Source of the DNA: Serilophus lunatus
Taxonomy: Eukaryota > Chordata > Aves > Passeriformes > Eurylaimidae
Direction of reading: 5' to 3'
Length of the DNA stretch: 64,000 nucleotides
NCBI GenBank assembly: GCA_013399895.1
Contig: VXBA01005600.1
Coordinates: 745,994-809,993 of the forward strand
Position 1 is the stretch's first letter, and each line of letters begins with the position of its first letter. The notes under the pieces were generated by a model. The model ran no database searches and was not told where the DNA came from. It worked only from the letters and a program-made list of their open reading frames with translations. Shown here in pieces: positions 38,660 through 51,937 of the stretch. The position numbers were made by a program, and so were the translations under genes.

Positions 38660-40075
38660 TTTGTCTGCAGGTAAGCTATTGAGGCAATTAATAGACAGCA
38701 CCACCACAGAAGAGAAGTCTGAAGTACTCAACAACTTTTTTGCCTCAGTCTTAAATGGCAACCTAGACCTCTTGAATGAGGTTTCCATACCTCGACAGCA
38801 AGGGTAGAGACTCGGAGAGAAAAGTCCTTCTCACTATAAATAAATATCAGGTTGACGACCACCCAAGGAACCTGAATGTACATACGTCTGTTAAACCTGA
38901 TGTGATGCATCCCAGAGTCCTGAGGGAATTGGTTTATAAAGTTTCCAAGGAATTTTCCACAATATTTGACAAGTCACGGCAATTGGGTGAAGTCCCAGGT
39001 ATCTGGAAAAAGGGAAACATTTTACCCATCTTTTAGAAGTGTAGAAAGGAGAACCCTGAGAATTACCTCACTTCTCTGCCTGGGAAGATCACGGAACAGA
39101 TCCTCCTATGAGCTATGCTAAGGGAAATGGAGAACAGGAAAGTGATTTGGGATAACCGCCACAGCTTCACGAAGGGCAAGTCCTGCCTGACCAACCTAGT
39201 GGCCTTCTATGATGGAATGGTTACATCAGTGGACAAGGGAAGAGTTATAGGTGTCATTTATCTGGGCTTCTGTATAGCCTTTGGCATAGTCCCCCAAAAG
39301 ATCCTTCTCTCAAAATTGGAGAGAGATGGATTTGATGGATGGGCTGTTGGATGCATAAGAAAGAGGTCAGATGATCATATCCAGAGGGTAGTGGTCAATG
39401 GCTCAGAGTCCCGAGGGACATCAGTGACAAAAAGTGTCCCTCAGGGGTCCATATTGGGACCAGTGTTATTTAATATCCTAATTAATGACACAGATGAAGG
39501 TATCAAGTGCACCTTCAGCAAATTTGCAGACTACACCAAGCTGAGTGGTGCAGTTGACATAATTGAAAGATGAGATGCCATCCAGAGGAACCCGAACAAG
39601 CTTGAGAAGTAAGACCGTGGGAATCCCATGAGGTTAGAAAGATCAAGGTGCAGCAACCCCTGGTATCTATCCAGACCTCATCTGGAACACTGTGTCCAGT
39701 TCAGGGATCCCCAGCCCAGGAAGAACATGAATATGTTGGAGTGAGTCCAGAGGAGGGCCAGCAAGTGATTAGAAGGATGGAGCATCTCTCATATGAGGAA
39801 AGACTGAGAGAATTGGAATTGTTCAGCCTGGAGAAGAGAAGGCTTAGGGGTGATATAACTGTAGCCTTTCAGCATCTGAAGGGATCCTACAAGGAAATGG
39901 TGAGAAACTTTTCACAAGTGCCTGCAGTGACATGACAAGGGGACATGACTTCAGACAGAAAGAAAGTAGATTTAGATTACATATTAGAAAAAAATTCTTT
40001 TGTATGAGTGTGGTGAAGCATTGGTGCAGGTTGCCCAGAGTTGTGAATGCCCCATCCGTTAAGCACTGAATATTG
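38660..40075 (+). mobile_element. CR1 LINE with broken reverse transcriptase
   Basis: A 5'-truncated CR1 copy of about 1.4 kb. Fragments of ORF2 are readable: EVLNNFFASV, then MHPRVLREL and WKKGNILPIF, then HSFTKGKSCLTNLVAFYDG, the VPQGSILGPVLFN motif, and FADYTKL. The reverse transcriptase is dead. The FADD catalytic pair reads FADY, the upstream catalytic Asp region reads GFCIAFGIVP instead of DFSKAFD, in-frame stops lie near 39034 and 39109, and the frame changes near 38780. About 39590-39650 an internal stretch is missing before the 3' region (SPEEGQQVIRRMEHLSYEER, in another frame). The 3' tail is degraded. The three longest + strand frames here are all parts of this element. Confidence 0.95.
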
Positions 40076-40896
40076 TCTCAGAGACCACTACATTGCTCTG
40101 TGTTTTGCAGAGAAATAGACTTGATCCAGAGTGTAGCCATTCCTGACAACAGGTCTGCAGTCTTCAGTAGGGATATACTTGTTATTTTTTGGATTTTCAG
40201 CACACATGCTTGGTTCCAAATGTAATAAGGACATTGAAACGTTCTTGTTCATTACAGTGGCCTTTGACTTGTGCTGCTTGGAGCAAACATTCTGGATGCT
40301 GATGCATGTGTAGAATTCTCTTCTTTGACATATTTTCATGGAAAACATTCACTAAATTTACTTTTTTGAGAGAAGTTTTCACACTAAAAATACTTAAAGT
40401 TTTTCAGTTTAAAAGTAATTATTGGAGAGAGGAGTATGTACTGTTTGTGTGAGTGTCTGCCTTTAGAAACTTCGAAGTTTGATGTCAAAAGGATCAAAAA
40501 AAATAAGAATTAGTCTAATTTCATTCTAAACTTTGGACTGATAAGTGAGGTCAACATAAAAAAGAAGCTAATAAAACCCATCAAAAATCCCTAGCAGAAT
40601 ACACTAAAAGCATAAACCAAATAATATAAACTAAAAGTTTGCTTCCAATAAAATAACTTTTTCACTCCTTTTTGTTAGAGTACTTGCCTAAAAGGGGACC
40701 TTAAGCGGAGAGAAGGTAAAGCACTTTAAATATTTTATAGTTGAACTTTCACAAACCACTTTTACAGAAACTTTGCTTAATACAGGAAAAAAATTTGGCT
40801 CTTGTTGTTCCTAAAAACGACTTCTTCAGAAAATGCAATAGTGATAGTTATCCGAAACCCAGGGCTTTGAAGACAGAGAAATTACTGCGAAAAGGA

Positions 40897-40992
40897 TTTA
40901 TATATACACATACATCTATGCTTTTATATTTATCTACATGTGTATATAGTCTTAAATGTGTATCTGAGCATGTATATAGAGTGTGTTCCGCT
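40897..40992. repeat. TA/TG alternating purine-pyrimidine tract
   Basis: Imperfect tatatacacatacatctatg and tacatgtgtatatagtctta units form a loosely repeated TA/TG-rich stretch. It is probably a decayed microsatellite. Confidence 0.6.
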
Positions 40993-43791
40993 CCATATGT
41001 GGGTGTCGATTGTTGAGGATGAGCTATCATTTGCATTCTTGATAAATGTGATTTTCAAGGTTACCAGTTCTCTCCACTGATGGAGATCTCAGCACTAAAT
41101 AACTGGGGTATTTCTAGTACACAGATCACTGCTTTGTTCAGCAAGATCAGTTTCAGCTTTCTTCCTACTTGCTGTGCTGGGTTGAAAGAAATAAGACAAA
41201 ATGCAAATGTCAATGGCAAAACTATCTTGCTTAGAAGGATGAAGAAATACAGATATAAATAGCAGTGATTTTTTAATAAACAGAAATGCAGCTGGAGCCT
41301 TTCTGAGGGAAGGTAAAGATGACTGAACTTTATCACTTCAGAAAGTAGGCGTAATATAAAGTAAGTTCCCAGAATTATTTCATTACTATATTTCTGTATG
41401 TTGTAATAGGTAAAGAAATGTTTAGTGTCCCTTGGATTTTTACAACATTCAGCAAAGTCTTTCTTAACATAAAAAGCTGTTTGCTAAGTTTGCCCAGAGT
41501 CTCCATTTCACAGCCTGCCCTGGAGAACTGGGGGCTGGGAGCTTCCCTTCCTGATTTGGGCTTTTGTTCAGCCATCTGAGACCTAATAATAGTACATTAA
41601 TGAAGTGGTGTGTTGAGATAGGATAAGCACCTTGAAAAGGATGCATGTGCCCCATCCAAAGAATCTTGAAACTTAAAAATTGTATAAGAACCCATCTATA
41701 AGAGTCGATTTTAAAAAAATACACATTTTCTGTGGGTTTGAAAGTCTGTTCTGGGATAGAACATAATGACATTGATAGATGTTAAGTTCCATTGTTGATG
41801 ACAAGAGTTATTTGTGTATGGGAAGAATAATTTTAGGTATTTACTTTGTAAGTGTCTACTGAAATCAAAACTTGGACATGAAACTGGACTACTTTTCCTT
41901 GCTTTTTGAAATAAGTATAAAACTTAATGACTGACTCAAGTGTATGACAACAGAGCATAGCTTATTGATCTTTACATTCTGAACTTGCATACAGTATTAG
42001 TGGTAAATGATGACCTGGGTTTGTGTAAATCTAACTAGAAAGATACTTCATTTTTTCCTGCTGAAGTCAGCAAAGTCTTGTTAAATAGCTGTAATTACAT
42101 GTGTCTCTTGGTAGAGATTTATAATCATAAATGTTTAAGTTTATATTCACATCTGGCTAAAATTTTTTCTCTCTGCTAAATAGGTTTGTTTCAAGTTATT
42201 TACAGTTTCAAAAGGCATTTTTAACATGAACATTTACTTTGTCAAACTAACTGTATACAGAATTTATAATGAAAGAATATATTTACTGCATTTTCTGTCT
42301 TTACAGCTGCCAGAGACATGGTACTAAACTCTGAGGACTTTTTTTAGCTCATATTGCAGTAAAGCTATCATATTATTACAAGACCAGGGGTGATTTAGAA
42401 TCTTTGTTATAAAAACAGGAGACTATATAAATTAAAAATTAAATTCATAGTTCAGCAAGAGGTTTTATGATAGAGTTTCAGGAGGATGAAGCACTGGCTT
42501 TTGGATGCAAGTCCAGGCTCTTATTTGAGATCTTCAGATTGACTTTCACATTCAGCCTTTTTGGCACAGTTGACAGACACTCATTCCTCTCTTTCTCTTA
42601 TTCCTGCCCCCTTGGGTTACCTGTTTATACAGCCACTCTTCTGCCAGCGATTGAAGTTTGTCTTAAGAAGGTTTGTCATCATTACTAACCTTGGTGTTCC
42701 AAGGTAAGGATTTTGTGCAGCAAGCACCAGAGAGAGGATCTACATGTGGTATCTGTAATTTCGTTGTGGTAAAATGCAACATTGGCTGTCTGTAAACAAA
42801 AGCTTCTCTCTGGTGAATAGAAAAATACCACCAGGGCTATTAATTTACCCAGTGCAATGAATTTACATATTGACTTCTTCAAGTAGTTGGACTCCTTCCA
42901 TTTGATAGAAGACAAGGATAGAACTGCAATCAAGATGCTTGTGTCACAAACTAAATAGTCCTGTACAAAGGATTGCTTTCTTTTCTCCATGTTATGTAAA
43001 GGACTGGGAATTACATGGTATGTAAAGGCTAAGAAGCCTTTGGATTGATGCTTTTGTGTCCTACTTTGACAAAGAGAAAATGCAGAAAAGCAAGTGGAGA
43101 TCAGTAATTGAAGAAAATGTTTGCCCCGCTAAACTCTTGGTGTTTTGAAACTCCTAATCAGTAATTTTACGATGTATCTAATGAGATTAAAATATGAGAA
43201 AAGATTATTAAAAATATTCAAAATACTCTTACATAGTTCTGATGAGTCATGTAGGCTTTTCTCCTTAATAGAAGTTGGGTGATCAAGAAACATGGATTAG
43301 CTGAGAGGTTCGTCTGCTGAACTCTATTTGCAATATATCTCCATGAACAATAGAGACAAAATATTTATCTGTTGAAAGATCTTTTTTAAATACTTTGGCT
43401 TTGCATTATATTTGTTCACTACTTTCTTAATGGAATTCAGGGGTGTTTTAGTTGTGGCCTTTATGATGCCCTGTTGCGGCTGAACAAAATCAGGGTGAGA
43501 GACATGATTCTTACAGCTGCTTCAGGAAGTTTGCTTTCTGCTACATATTGTTGGGCTGTAAATCACACATCGTGCTTCTCCTAAGACAAGGTTTAGTTTA
43601 GTGAAAGTTGAGTTTAATTGGGGATCTTTTAGAGTCTCAATATTGAAGCTGCTGTTTATATGGTTTAACTAGTGAGTGCAGTATCTTTGTTTATGCACGT
43701 GCCTAGCATGGTATTATCTGGGTCATGAGTTATACGCTTTATTACTGAATAAGAATAGGAGAGTAAAAAATTGTTACCAGATGACAGAATG

Positions 43792-44135
43792 GACAATGAT
43801 CAAGAGTGCCTGGTCCAACCCTCCTGTAGAGTCAACTACAGCAGGTTGCTCAGGACCATCGGAAGAGCCTGGCTCCACCTTCATTCCCAGCAGATACTTA
43901 AAAACAGTGATAAGATTAATCCTAAATCTTCTCCGGGCTAAACAACTTCAGCTCACTCAGCTGCTCCTTGTATGACAAAAGTTGCAGTCCCTAATCAACT
44001 TCATGGCTCATCAGTGGAATTGCTGGAATATGTCCTTATCTTTGGCATACTGGGGAGCCTGGAGCTGAACCCAGCATTTCAGAAGAGTGCAGAAGGATCA
44101 CTTCCCTTGCCCTGCTATCAAGTCTTCCTAAATGA
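43792..44135 (-). repeat. CR1 LINE 3' region, minus strand
   Basis: The + strand gives caatgatcaagagtgcctgg, tccaaccctcctgtagagtc, acagcaggttgctcaggacc, ctccgggctaaacaacttca and gaacccagcatttcagaaga, ending near tcacttcccttgccctgcta. The order matches a reverse-complement CR1, with one internal segment missing after ttgctcaggacc. The 99-codon + frame at 43676-43975 runs through it. Confidence 0.9.
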
Positions 44136-44356
44136 ATCCTAAAAGTATTTTCAAAACTGTTCATCAGCTTCAGCAAAAAATTATTTTTGTTTGTGGGATG
44201 TATTTGGTATTATTTATGCACAAGTAGTGTAATTAAAACATTTCTGATTCTTCACCTCTTGTATAGTTTCCAAGACATACAAAAGCCTACACTTTTTGTA
44301 CTTTTTTTGAACACCTGTACATTTATGTTTGCTTTATGACTAAACTTCTGATGCTT

Positions 44357-44543
44357 GAATGGACTGCCCAGGGAACTGAATGGACTGCCCAGGGAAGTGG
44401 TGGAGTCACCATCCCTGGATGTGTTTAAAAAAAGGCTGGACGTGGCACTTGGTGATATAGTCTAATCTAGTTGAGGTTCTAGGGTAAGGGTTGGACTAGA
44501 TGATCTTGGAGGTCTCTTCCAACCTAGTGATTCTGTGATTCTT
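44357..44543 (+). repeat. CR1 LINE 3' end with 21-bp internal duplication
   Basis: This copy reads actgcccagggaagtggtgg, catccctggatgtgtttaaa, ggttggactagatgatcttg and gaggtctcttccaacctagt, ending in the tail gattctgtgattct. It is one of the best preserved CR1 3' ends in the window. Its first 21 bases (gaatggactgcccagggaact) are tandemly duplicated at 44378-44398 with two mismatches. It lies about 220 bp from an oppositely oriented CR1 copy. Confidence 0.93.
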
Positions 44544-45594
44544 ACATGTATTCTGCTCTGCACTAGGTCAGTAAGACTCTGTCAGTGAATGTCTGCAATA
44601 AGCAAGAGTTAATAAGAAAAAGTCTTACAGGATTCTGAATATTTACTTTGATACTTAAAAAGGTGATTTTTAGAACTAGTAGTGGTTTTGTTAATTTATC
44701 TCCTGAGAAATAAACTGTTGTTGCACGAAACTTGTATGATGCTTTTTCTCATTCTTTGTAAAAGGAAAGATCAGGAAGAGGGTTGGAAGACCGTTGTGAA
44801 TGTCTCTAAGACTTAATGTGCTTTGTGGAATTCAGAAGACAAAAATTTATGTAGTCGGACTTGAATCACCTAAAGAAGTGGTTCAAATTCATGGGAGGTA
44901 ACAATTGTAGAAATAGCTGAAGACTGTACCTAACATATAAAAGTTCAAAGAGAAATTTAAGATCCCAGCTTTAAAAGCCCACTTTGCAAACAACAGCCTG
45001 TATTTTTTAAAGTTTTCAAAATTGGTAACTGGGCATCTGTAACAAATTTTTTCTTATCAAGAAACAGTAAAAAAAATTATGAAATGGTTCTGTTTCTAGG
45101 TATATTATTGCAGTTGGATGATACAGTCTCAAAGAATTATTAAATAACTTAATTTTGGGTAAGTGGGCAATTATTCTTTGAGCCAGTTGGTGAAGATGTC
45201 CTTAATTGTGATGGGAAAAGCAAAAACCTCTCTGCTGTACCCAATGCACAGAGAGTTGCTTTATGAAACAATTTTTTGTCTTATCCAGTTTTTATTGTAT
45301 TTTGATTTGAAATTACTTAATGCTTTTTACCCCCACTCTTTGAAAATAAGTGTCCATTTCCTACAGAGCTGGAGTTCAGAAGCAGCTACAGTGCATGTTG
45401 TTATCTGCAGATGTGGTGCTACATGTTTCCTTTTGATGTCTTGTTTTTTCTTGCTAGAAACTCTCTCCTCCTGTCCCAGTATTTTTTCTCAGTGGAAAAA
45501 AAAGGAAATAGTAGACTTGAGGCTCGGGAATTTGCCATGAGAAATGCTGGATACCCCCTAAGATGCATAACCCCTGTGTTTGTAATTACTGCAG

Positions 45595-45724
45595 TGCTGC
45601 ATATGATGCTGTCCTCGACAGAAACGTGGCCATTAAGAAGCTCAGCAGACCATTTCAGAACCAAACTCATGCCAAGCGAGCATACAGGGAGCTGGTCCTC
45701 ATGAAGTGTGTGAATCATAAAAAT
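45595..45724 (+). CDS. MAPK10: MAPK10 exon with catalytic lysine and alpha-C helix
   Basis: The acceptor is tttgtaattactgcag (ending 45594) and the donor is GTAAGT at 45725. The exon is 130 bp, enters in phase 2 by completing Cys79, and leaves in phase 0 after Asn122. It encodes AAYDAVLDRNVAIKKLSRPF and then QNQTHAKRAYRELVLMKC with VNHKN. Lys93 (in VAIKK) is the ATP-contacting lysine of kinase subdomain II. The glutamate of RAYREL is the expected alpha-C salt-bridge partner of subdomain III. Open frames overlapping this exon in other frames are by-products of the coding sequence. Confidence 0.98.
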
Positions 45725-46166
45725 GTAAGTTTTCAGTAGGTAGCTGGAGAAGTGGTGTGTATATTGGTGTGTTAGAAAGAAAATTGTTTTATTTGGTTCC
45801 TTTTTAAAACAGAGGAAATGAAAAAAGTAAATTGTGCTCAAGGGCTGCATTCAGTTTGGTATTGTATGCCCACATGAGAGAGTGAAGATCTTCCATGAGC
45901 TTATTTATAGACTGTGCCAAATGGCATTTTAGTTTGTCACTGCTTATCTTTCTTACAGACATTTTTAAGTTGACCTAGAAGAAATCTTGGAGATCTGCAG
46001 TATTTTATTTTAAATGCTGCCAAATTTTAACTGACCCATAAAGTGAGAAGTATTAATATAAACTGAGCGGTGAAAAAACAGTTTATCCTTTAACACATTT
46101 CAAAATGGGTTCAACTGGTTATGTATATCACTTCTCTTCATTCTTTTGTCTTACTTTGCTTTTCAG
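45725..46166 (+). other. MAPK10: MAPK10 intron (442 bp)
   Basis: A short intron with GTAAGT and CAG ends. It is AT-rich and no other feature is seen. Confidence 0.95.
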
Positions 46167-46225
46167 ATTATCAGTTTATTAAATGTCTTCACACCACAGA
46201 AATCTCTGGAGGAGTTCCAGGATGT
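46167..46225 (+). CDS. MAPK10: MAPK10 59-bp exon, kinase N-lobe strand beta-4
   Basis: The acceptor is ttactttgcttttcag (ending 46166) and the donor is GTAAGT at 46226. The exon encodes IISLLNVFTPQKSLEEFQD (residues 123-141) plus two bases of Val142. The 59-bp length and phase fit the JNK family gene structure. Ser135 replaces the Thr I recall in human JNK3. That position is Ser in JNK1, so the change is conservative. The exon lies between a 442-bp and a 915-bp intron. Confidence 0.97.
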
Positions 46226-48514
<2,289 letters not shown>

Positions 48515-48680
48515 GATTTGAAACCAAGTAATATTGTAGTAAAATCTGACTGCACGTTGAAGATTTTGGATTTTGGACTGGCCAGAACTGCAGGCACTAG
48601 CTTCATGATGACTCCGTATGTGGTGACACGTTACTACAGAGCACCAGAGGTCATCTTGGGAATGGGCTACAAGGAGAACG
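48515..48680 (+). CDS. MAPK10: MAPK10 exon with catalytic Asp, DFG and TPY activation loop
   Basis: The acceptor is actgtctcttgcag (ending 48514) and the donor is GTAGGG at 48681. The 166-bp exon encodes residues 189-243 plus the first base of Val244. It starts with DLKPSN, so Asp189 is the catalytic base. It contains the magnesium-binding DFG (207-209), the dual-phosphorylation motif Thr221-Pro222-Tyr223 that defines JNKs and is the MKK4/MKK7 target, and the YYRAPE segment that forms the P+1 pocket. Reading through the donor gives GRAAIS and a stop. The GTAGGG donor is weaker than the GTAAGT and GTGAGT donors elsewhere in the gene. It must pair with either of the two alternative downstream cassettes. 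Confidence 0.98.
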
Positions 48681-49216
48681 GTAGGGCTGCAATTTCATAG
48701 CACAGTGTGACCTGAAGTTCAGGGTCTGCTTCTACAATTCTAAGGGGCACCTGAAGGACAATGAGAAAATGCAATTGGAAATGACATCCTGAATTAGAGC
48801 AGTTTCTCACTGCAGCTACAGAATCTATTTGGGATGCAATGCTGGTTAATTTATTGGTCTGGGATTGCAGAGTACTAAGAAACTTTTTCTTGGTTATGAT
48901 TGGACTTAACAAATACAGTTAGGTCTTTCTGACTAGGATGGCTTCTGCAGCTGAGAAACAGTGAGGGAGCCACTGGTATTGCTGAACGAGTGATGTATTC
49001 TAAAACTGAGTCTGGGTCTCTGAGTTGTTTGAGGGAAGAAGAGGTACAAGCTGAAATAGCAAGTCCTAGCCATTCCAGAATTTCTGCAATTCCAGATCTA
49101 GATCTGAATTTCAAGAATGATTTCCTTCTTCATGATAGATTTAATTAAAGTCCTAAGTTTTGCTGACAGATTTCATGTGGTTAAGATCTAATTATAAATA
49201 TTGCAGGTTGAGGATT

Positions 49217-49301
49217 TTTTCTTTTTTTTTTTTTGGTTTGGTAGGTTTTTTTGTTTGTTTTTTTTGAGTGATTTTTTGTTGTTTCGTTGGTTTTTTTTAA
49301 T
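49217..49301. repeat. T-rich low-complexity tract
   Basis: Long T runs separated by G-containing steps (ggtttggtaggtttttttg and similar). On the minus strand this gives a lysine/threonine-rich chance frame (49181-49597). It is low-complexity intronic sequence. Confidence 0.8.
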
Positions 49302-50291
49302 GGCAAGTAGAATTGCAAAGAAGAGGAAAAAGCTGAAGCTAAAAAAAATGTGTAGAATTTGTATGCAATCTCTCTAGAAGCAAGTAGGATTTTGCTCAGA
49401 ATAGTCTGTAAGAGATCTTTCTCCCTGGAAAGATTGTGAAAAGCAGGTAGGGTGCTTGCTGTAGAGAAGCAGGAAAGAAAGAACACACATTTCACAGAGC
49501 ATGAAGGGAAAACTTTATAAGTGATTCTCATTTTGTTACAAAACTGAGAACTGCATCTGAATGCCAGGTAGATCAGTTGGGAAAGGTGGGAATGCACTAT
49601 GACTCAGATTCTACTATCAAAAGCTACCACTTCTCTGTTTGACAAAGAGACTTTTCAGTGGCAAATACAGACCAGGAATTTATTAAAAACTGTCCTACTT
49701 AATTTATGTTGAAGAGGTTAGTTAACCTGTGGGAGAACGTCTACTAGCAGCTAACTGCATCCTATAAAGGGCAGTGAAACTGATTTTGGGAGCTTAAGAA
49801 CTACTTAAGAACTACTAAAGGCATAGTCACACAATCTCTTCTGAAATTAGCAAGTCTCTGTATAAATTATTTGTAATGTTTATGAATTTAGAGTATACAT
49901 TTTAATACAAAAGTCTAAAAAGGAGAGAATTGTTAAGCAGAGTCTAAATATAGAGAATAACTTCTGAAAAGGGAATAATCTTCCTTAAAGTATTTTCTGA
50001 TTTAAATTTTTGCTAAGTGCCACTAGAAATTTGAACTAGAATCGCCACGCTTTAGCTAGTTCCTTAGTCAATATCCAGAGTTCCTTCTATCATCAAATGA
50101 ATCCTTTTGCTTTCTTTTTTTCCCCCAAGACTTTTAGTAGATGACTACTATTGTTGTTATTATTGTCCCTGAAAGGACAGAGAAAGCATTTATTTTTCAT
50201 GTGATTAAAACTACACTAAGAAAAAGTTAGACACACTTTTGTGATGAAATACGCAGCTGGGAAGGTTCTGAGAATGTTTGCCACATCTAAA

Positions 50292-50365
50292 GGTCCTGAT
50301 CAAATGCCCATTGAAGTTAACATAGAGACTTCCTTTGACTTCCCTGGTCAATGAATCTGGCTTAA
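50292..50365. repeat. Ancient palindromic MITE-like repeat
   Basis: The left arm cctgatcaaatgcccattga and the right arm tccctggtcaatgaatctgg are imperfect inverted repeats around a core with gaagttaac on one side and tttgacttc on the other. The design resembles the old amniote palindrome built from CTGATCC...CCCATTGAAGTCAATGG. A related half-site, tctgatccaactcccaggga followed by agtcaacag, lies about 180 bp downstream. The family assignment is from memory and the copy is strongly diverged. Confidence 0.45.
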
Positions 50366-51270
50366 GATGAATGATCTTGTCTTACTTGTACAAGGCCAAA
50401 ATAAACAGAGAAAGAAAAGAAAATATTTAAAAATGAAGGTCAGCAGCCAGAGGAGCTGATCTGCTTGGGGGCTCTGATCCAACTCCCAGGGAAGTCAACA
50501 GAAAGGGTTGTTCTTTGCTTCCCTGCTCTGGCCTATGCTGCCACATTACTGAAGCTCCCCTACTTTTTTCCCCTCTAACTATGTACTGTCTATATAAGGA
50601 CTGTTCACTGCTTTCATTTTCTTTCTGCACTTGGTTGGCTAAAGATGCATAATTATCACCAGTTTGCTGCACTTCTATGAAAGGTCCTAAAACTGTCTCT
50701 ATGAAGAAAACTCTGCCACTGCCTCAGGCATGCTTTTGCTCTCCCATGCCCCTGATATCTGTACCCTCCTTTTCCCAAATGGAACATTTCACCTTTATTT
50801 TGTTTTACCAAGAAATGAGTTGTTTGTTTGTTTCTTTGGTTTGTTTTGGATCACTCTTGGAGGATCAAAAAGGGGGAAGAAAAAGAGGAGAAAACTTGTT
50901 AGGTCCAATATGACCACAACAGGAGGATTCAAAGCTGGGAAAAAAACCCATAGCCTTTTAAAGCATTTGAAAGCAGTTTTTTCCTCTTCACATGGAATAC
51001 AGAGGGTTTTTCCCTATGCATTCTGTGTCACTTTCTGTCCAGTTTTTTTTCTTGTAAGACCTAAAGGGCAAAAAAACCCCCACCAAAGGCAAGCAGATCA
51101 AGCAGCTATGCATACTGCATCTGAAAGCTGAAGGCAGGATCAGGAGTAAGAAATGTCCTTAGTCTTGTTGGTACTTGTCCTGCAGAGCATTTGTTTTAGC
51201 ATTTATTTTGACTACCTACACAGTACAAAGCAGAGCCCACTCAGGACACACTGTCCTGTTCTTTCCAATT

Positions 51271-51332
51271 GGTATGTAGGTACAGAGAGATACTTCTAGG
51301 TAGGTACCTATAGATAGGGTGTAGGTACAGAT
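51271..51332. repeat. Short GTAGGTAC-type repeat cluster
   Basis: GTAGGTACAG occurs at 51276-51285 and 51321-51330, with a taggtaggtacctatagata segment between. It is a small degenerate repeat cluster about 525 bp before the first alternative exon. Nothing shows a function. Confidence 0.7.
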
Positions 51333-51856
51333 GCTGAAGCAGGAGTTTTAATTAACCCTTAAGGGTGGAATTTAACCATAAGACCTTTACTTGTGTGAGC
51401 AGTTCCATTTGGAACTTTTTGTGTACTGCTGCAAGACAAAGTCTAGAAACTGCCTGGCTGAAAGCAGAATTTATTCCAGACTATTATTATCTGGGTTTGA
51501 ATTTTTTTCTGAAAGAAGAAAAAAAAAAAGTTGTTTTTTCACCTTAAATTCATTTTAAAGCATGGGTCTGTGCAGTTGTTACTAAATCTTTACTTGCTAG
51601 CTCTGGACCTTACCCAAAATGTTTATTTTAAAATTTTTCCACTGTTGTTACTAACTACTGTTGAGCTGACACGGCTTTTACTTCTTTATTTATTTTAGCT
51701 TTTGGTGAGACATGAAAAAGAAACCCGACAAAACCACAAAACAAACTGTACTGTTCTGATCAACCTGCTCTTTTTCCCCTCCTTTAGGAGTGAAATGTCG
51801 TAGTTAACTTTGCTTTTTTTTCCTCCTTCTTCACTTCCCTGTCTCTGCTGTTCTAG

Positions 51857-51928
51857 TGGATATATGGTCTGTGGGATGCATTATGGGAGAAATGGTTCGC
51901 CACAAAATCCTCTTTCCAGGAAGGGACT
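51857..51928 (+). CDS. MAPK10: MAPK10 alternative exon, VRHKILFPGRDY version
   Basis: This is the upstream member of a pair of 72-bp homologous cassettes. The acceptor is ctctgctgttctag (ending 51856) behind a long pyrimidine tract. The exon completes Val244 and encodes DIWSVGCIMGEMVRHKILFP and GRD (245-267) plus the first base of Tyr268. This is kinase subdomain IX and the start of the MAP kinase insert, a region that in JNK1 and JNK2 affects substrate and partner affinity. It matches the commonly described JNK3 sequence. The donor is GTATCCTTG at 51929, fitting the U12-type consensus RTATCCTTT rather than the usual GTRAGT. The acceptor has no U12 branch-site motif close by. Confidence 0.97.
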
Positions 51929-51937
51929 GTATCCTTG
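51929..51937 (+). promoter_or_regulatory. MAPK10: U12-type 5' splice site after upstream alternative exon
   Basis: The bases GTATCCTTG match the minor-spliceosome donor consensus RTATCCTTT at eight of nine positions. They do not resemble the major-class GTRAGT donors of the upstream exons. The partner acceptor is expected to have a TTCCTTRAC-like branch site and lies beyond the window. Confidence 0.88.

Larger units (their letters stand above)
48681..51856 (+). other. MAPK10: MAPK10 intron (3.2 kb) before first alternative exon
   Basis: The intron has a U2-type GTAGGG donor and a TAG acceptor with a long pyrimidine tract. It holds T-rich low complexity at 49217-49301, a diverged palindromic repeat at 50292-50365 with a related half-site at about 50470-50505, and short GTAGGTACAG repeats at 51271-51332. 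Confidence 0.93.

Noticed and set aside
39648..39935. 95-codon frame resembling SPEE..EHLSYEERLREL proteins often seen in bird annotations
   Set aside because: It belongs to the 3' part of the CR1 element at 38660-40075 and is not a host gene.
45411..45850. Overlapping frames of 97 and 143 codons around the 45595-45724 exon
   Set aside because: They are shadows of the MAPK10 exon and its flanks in other frames.
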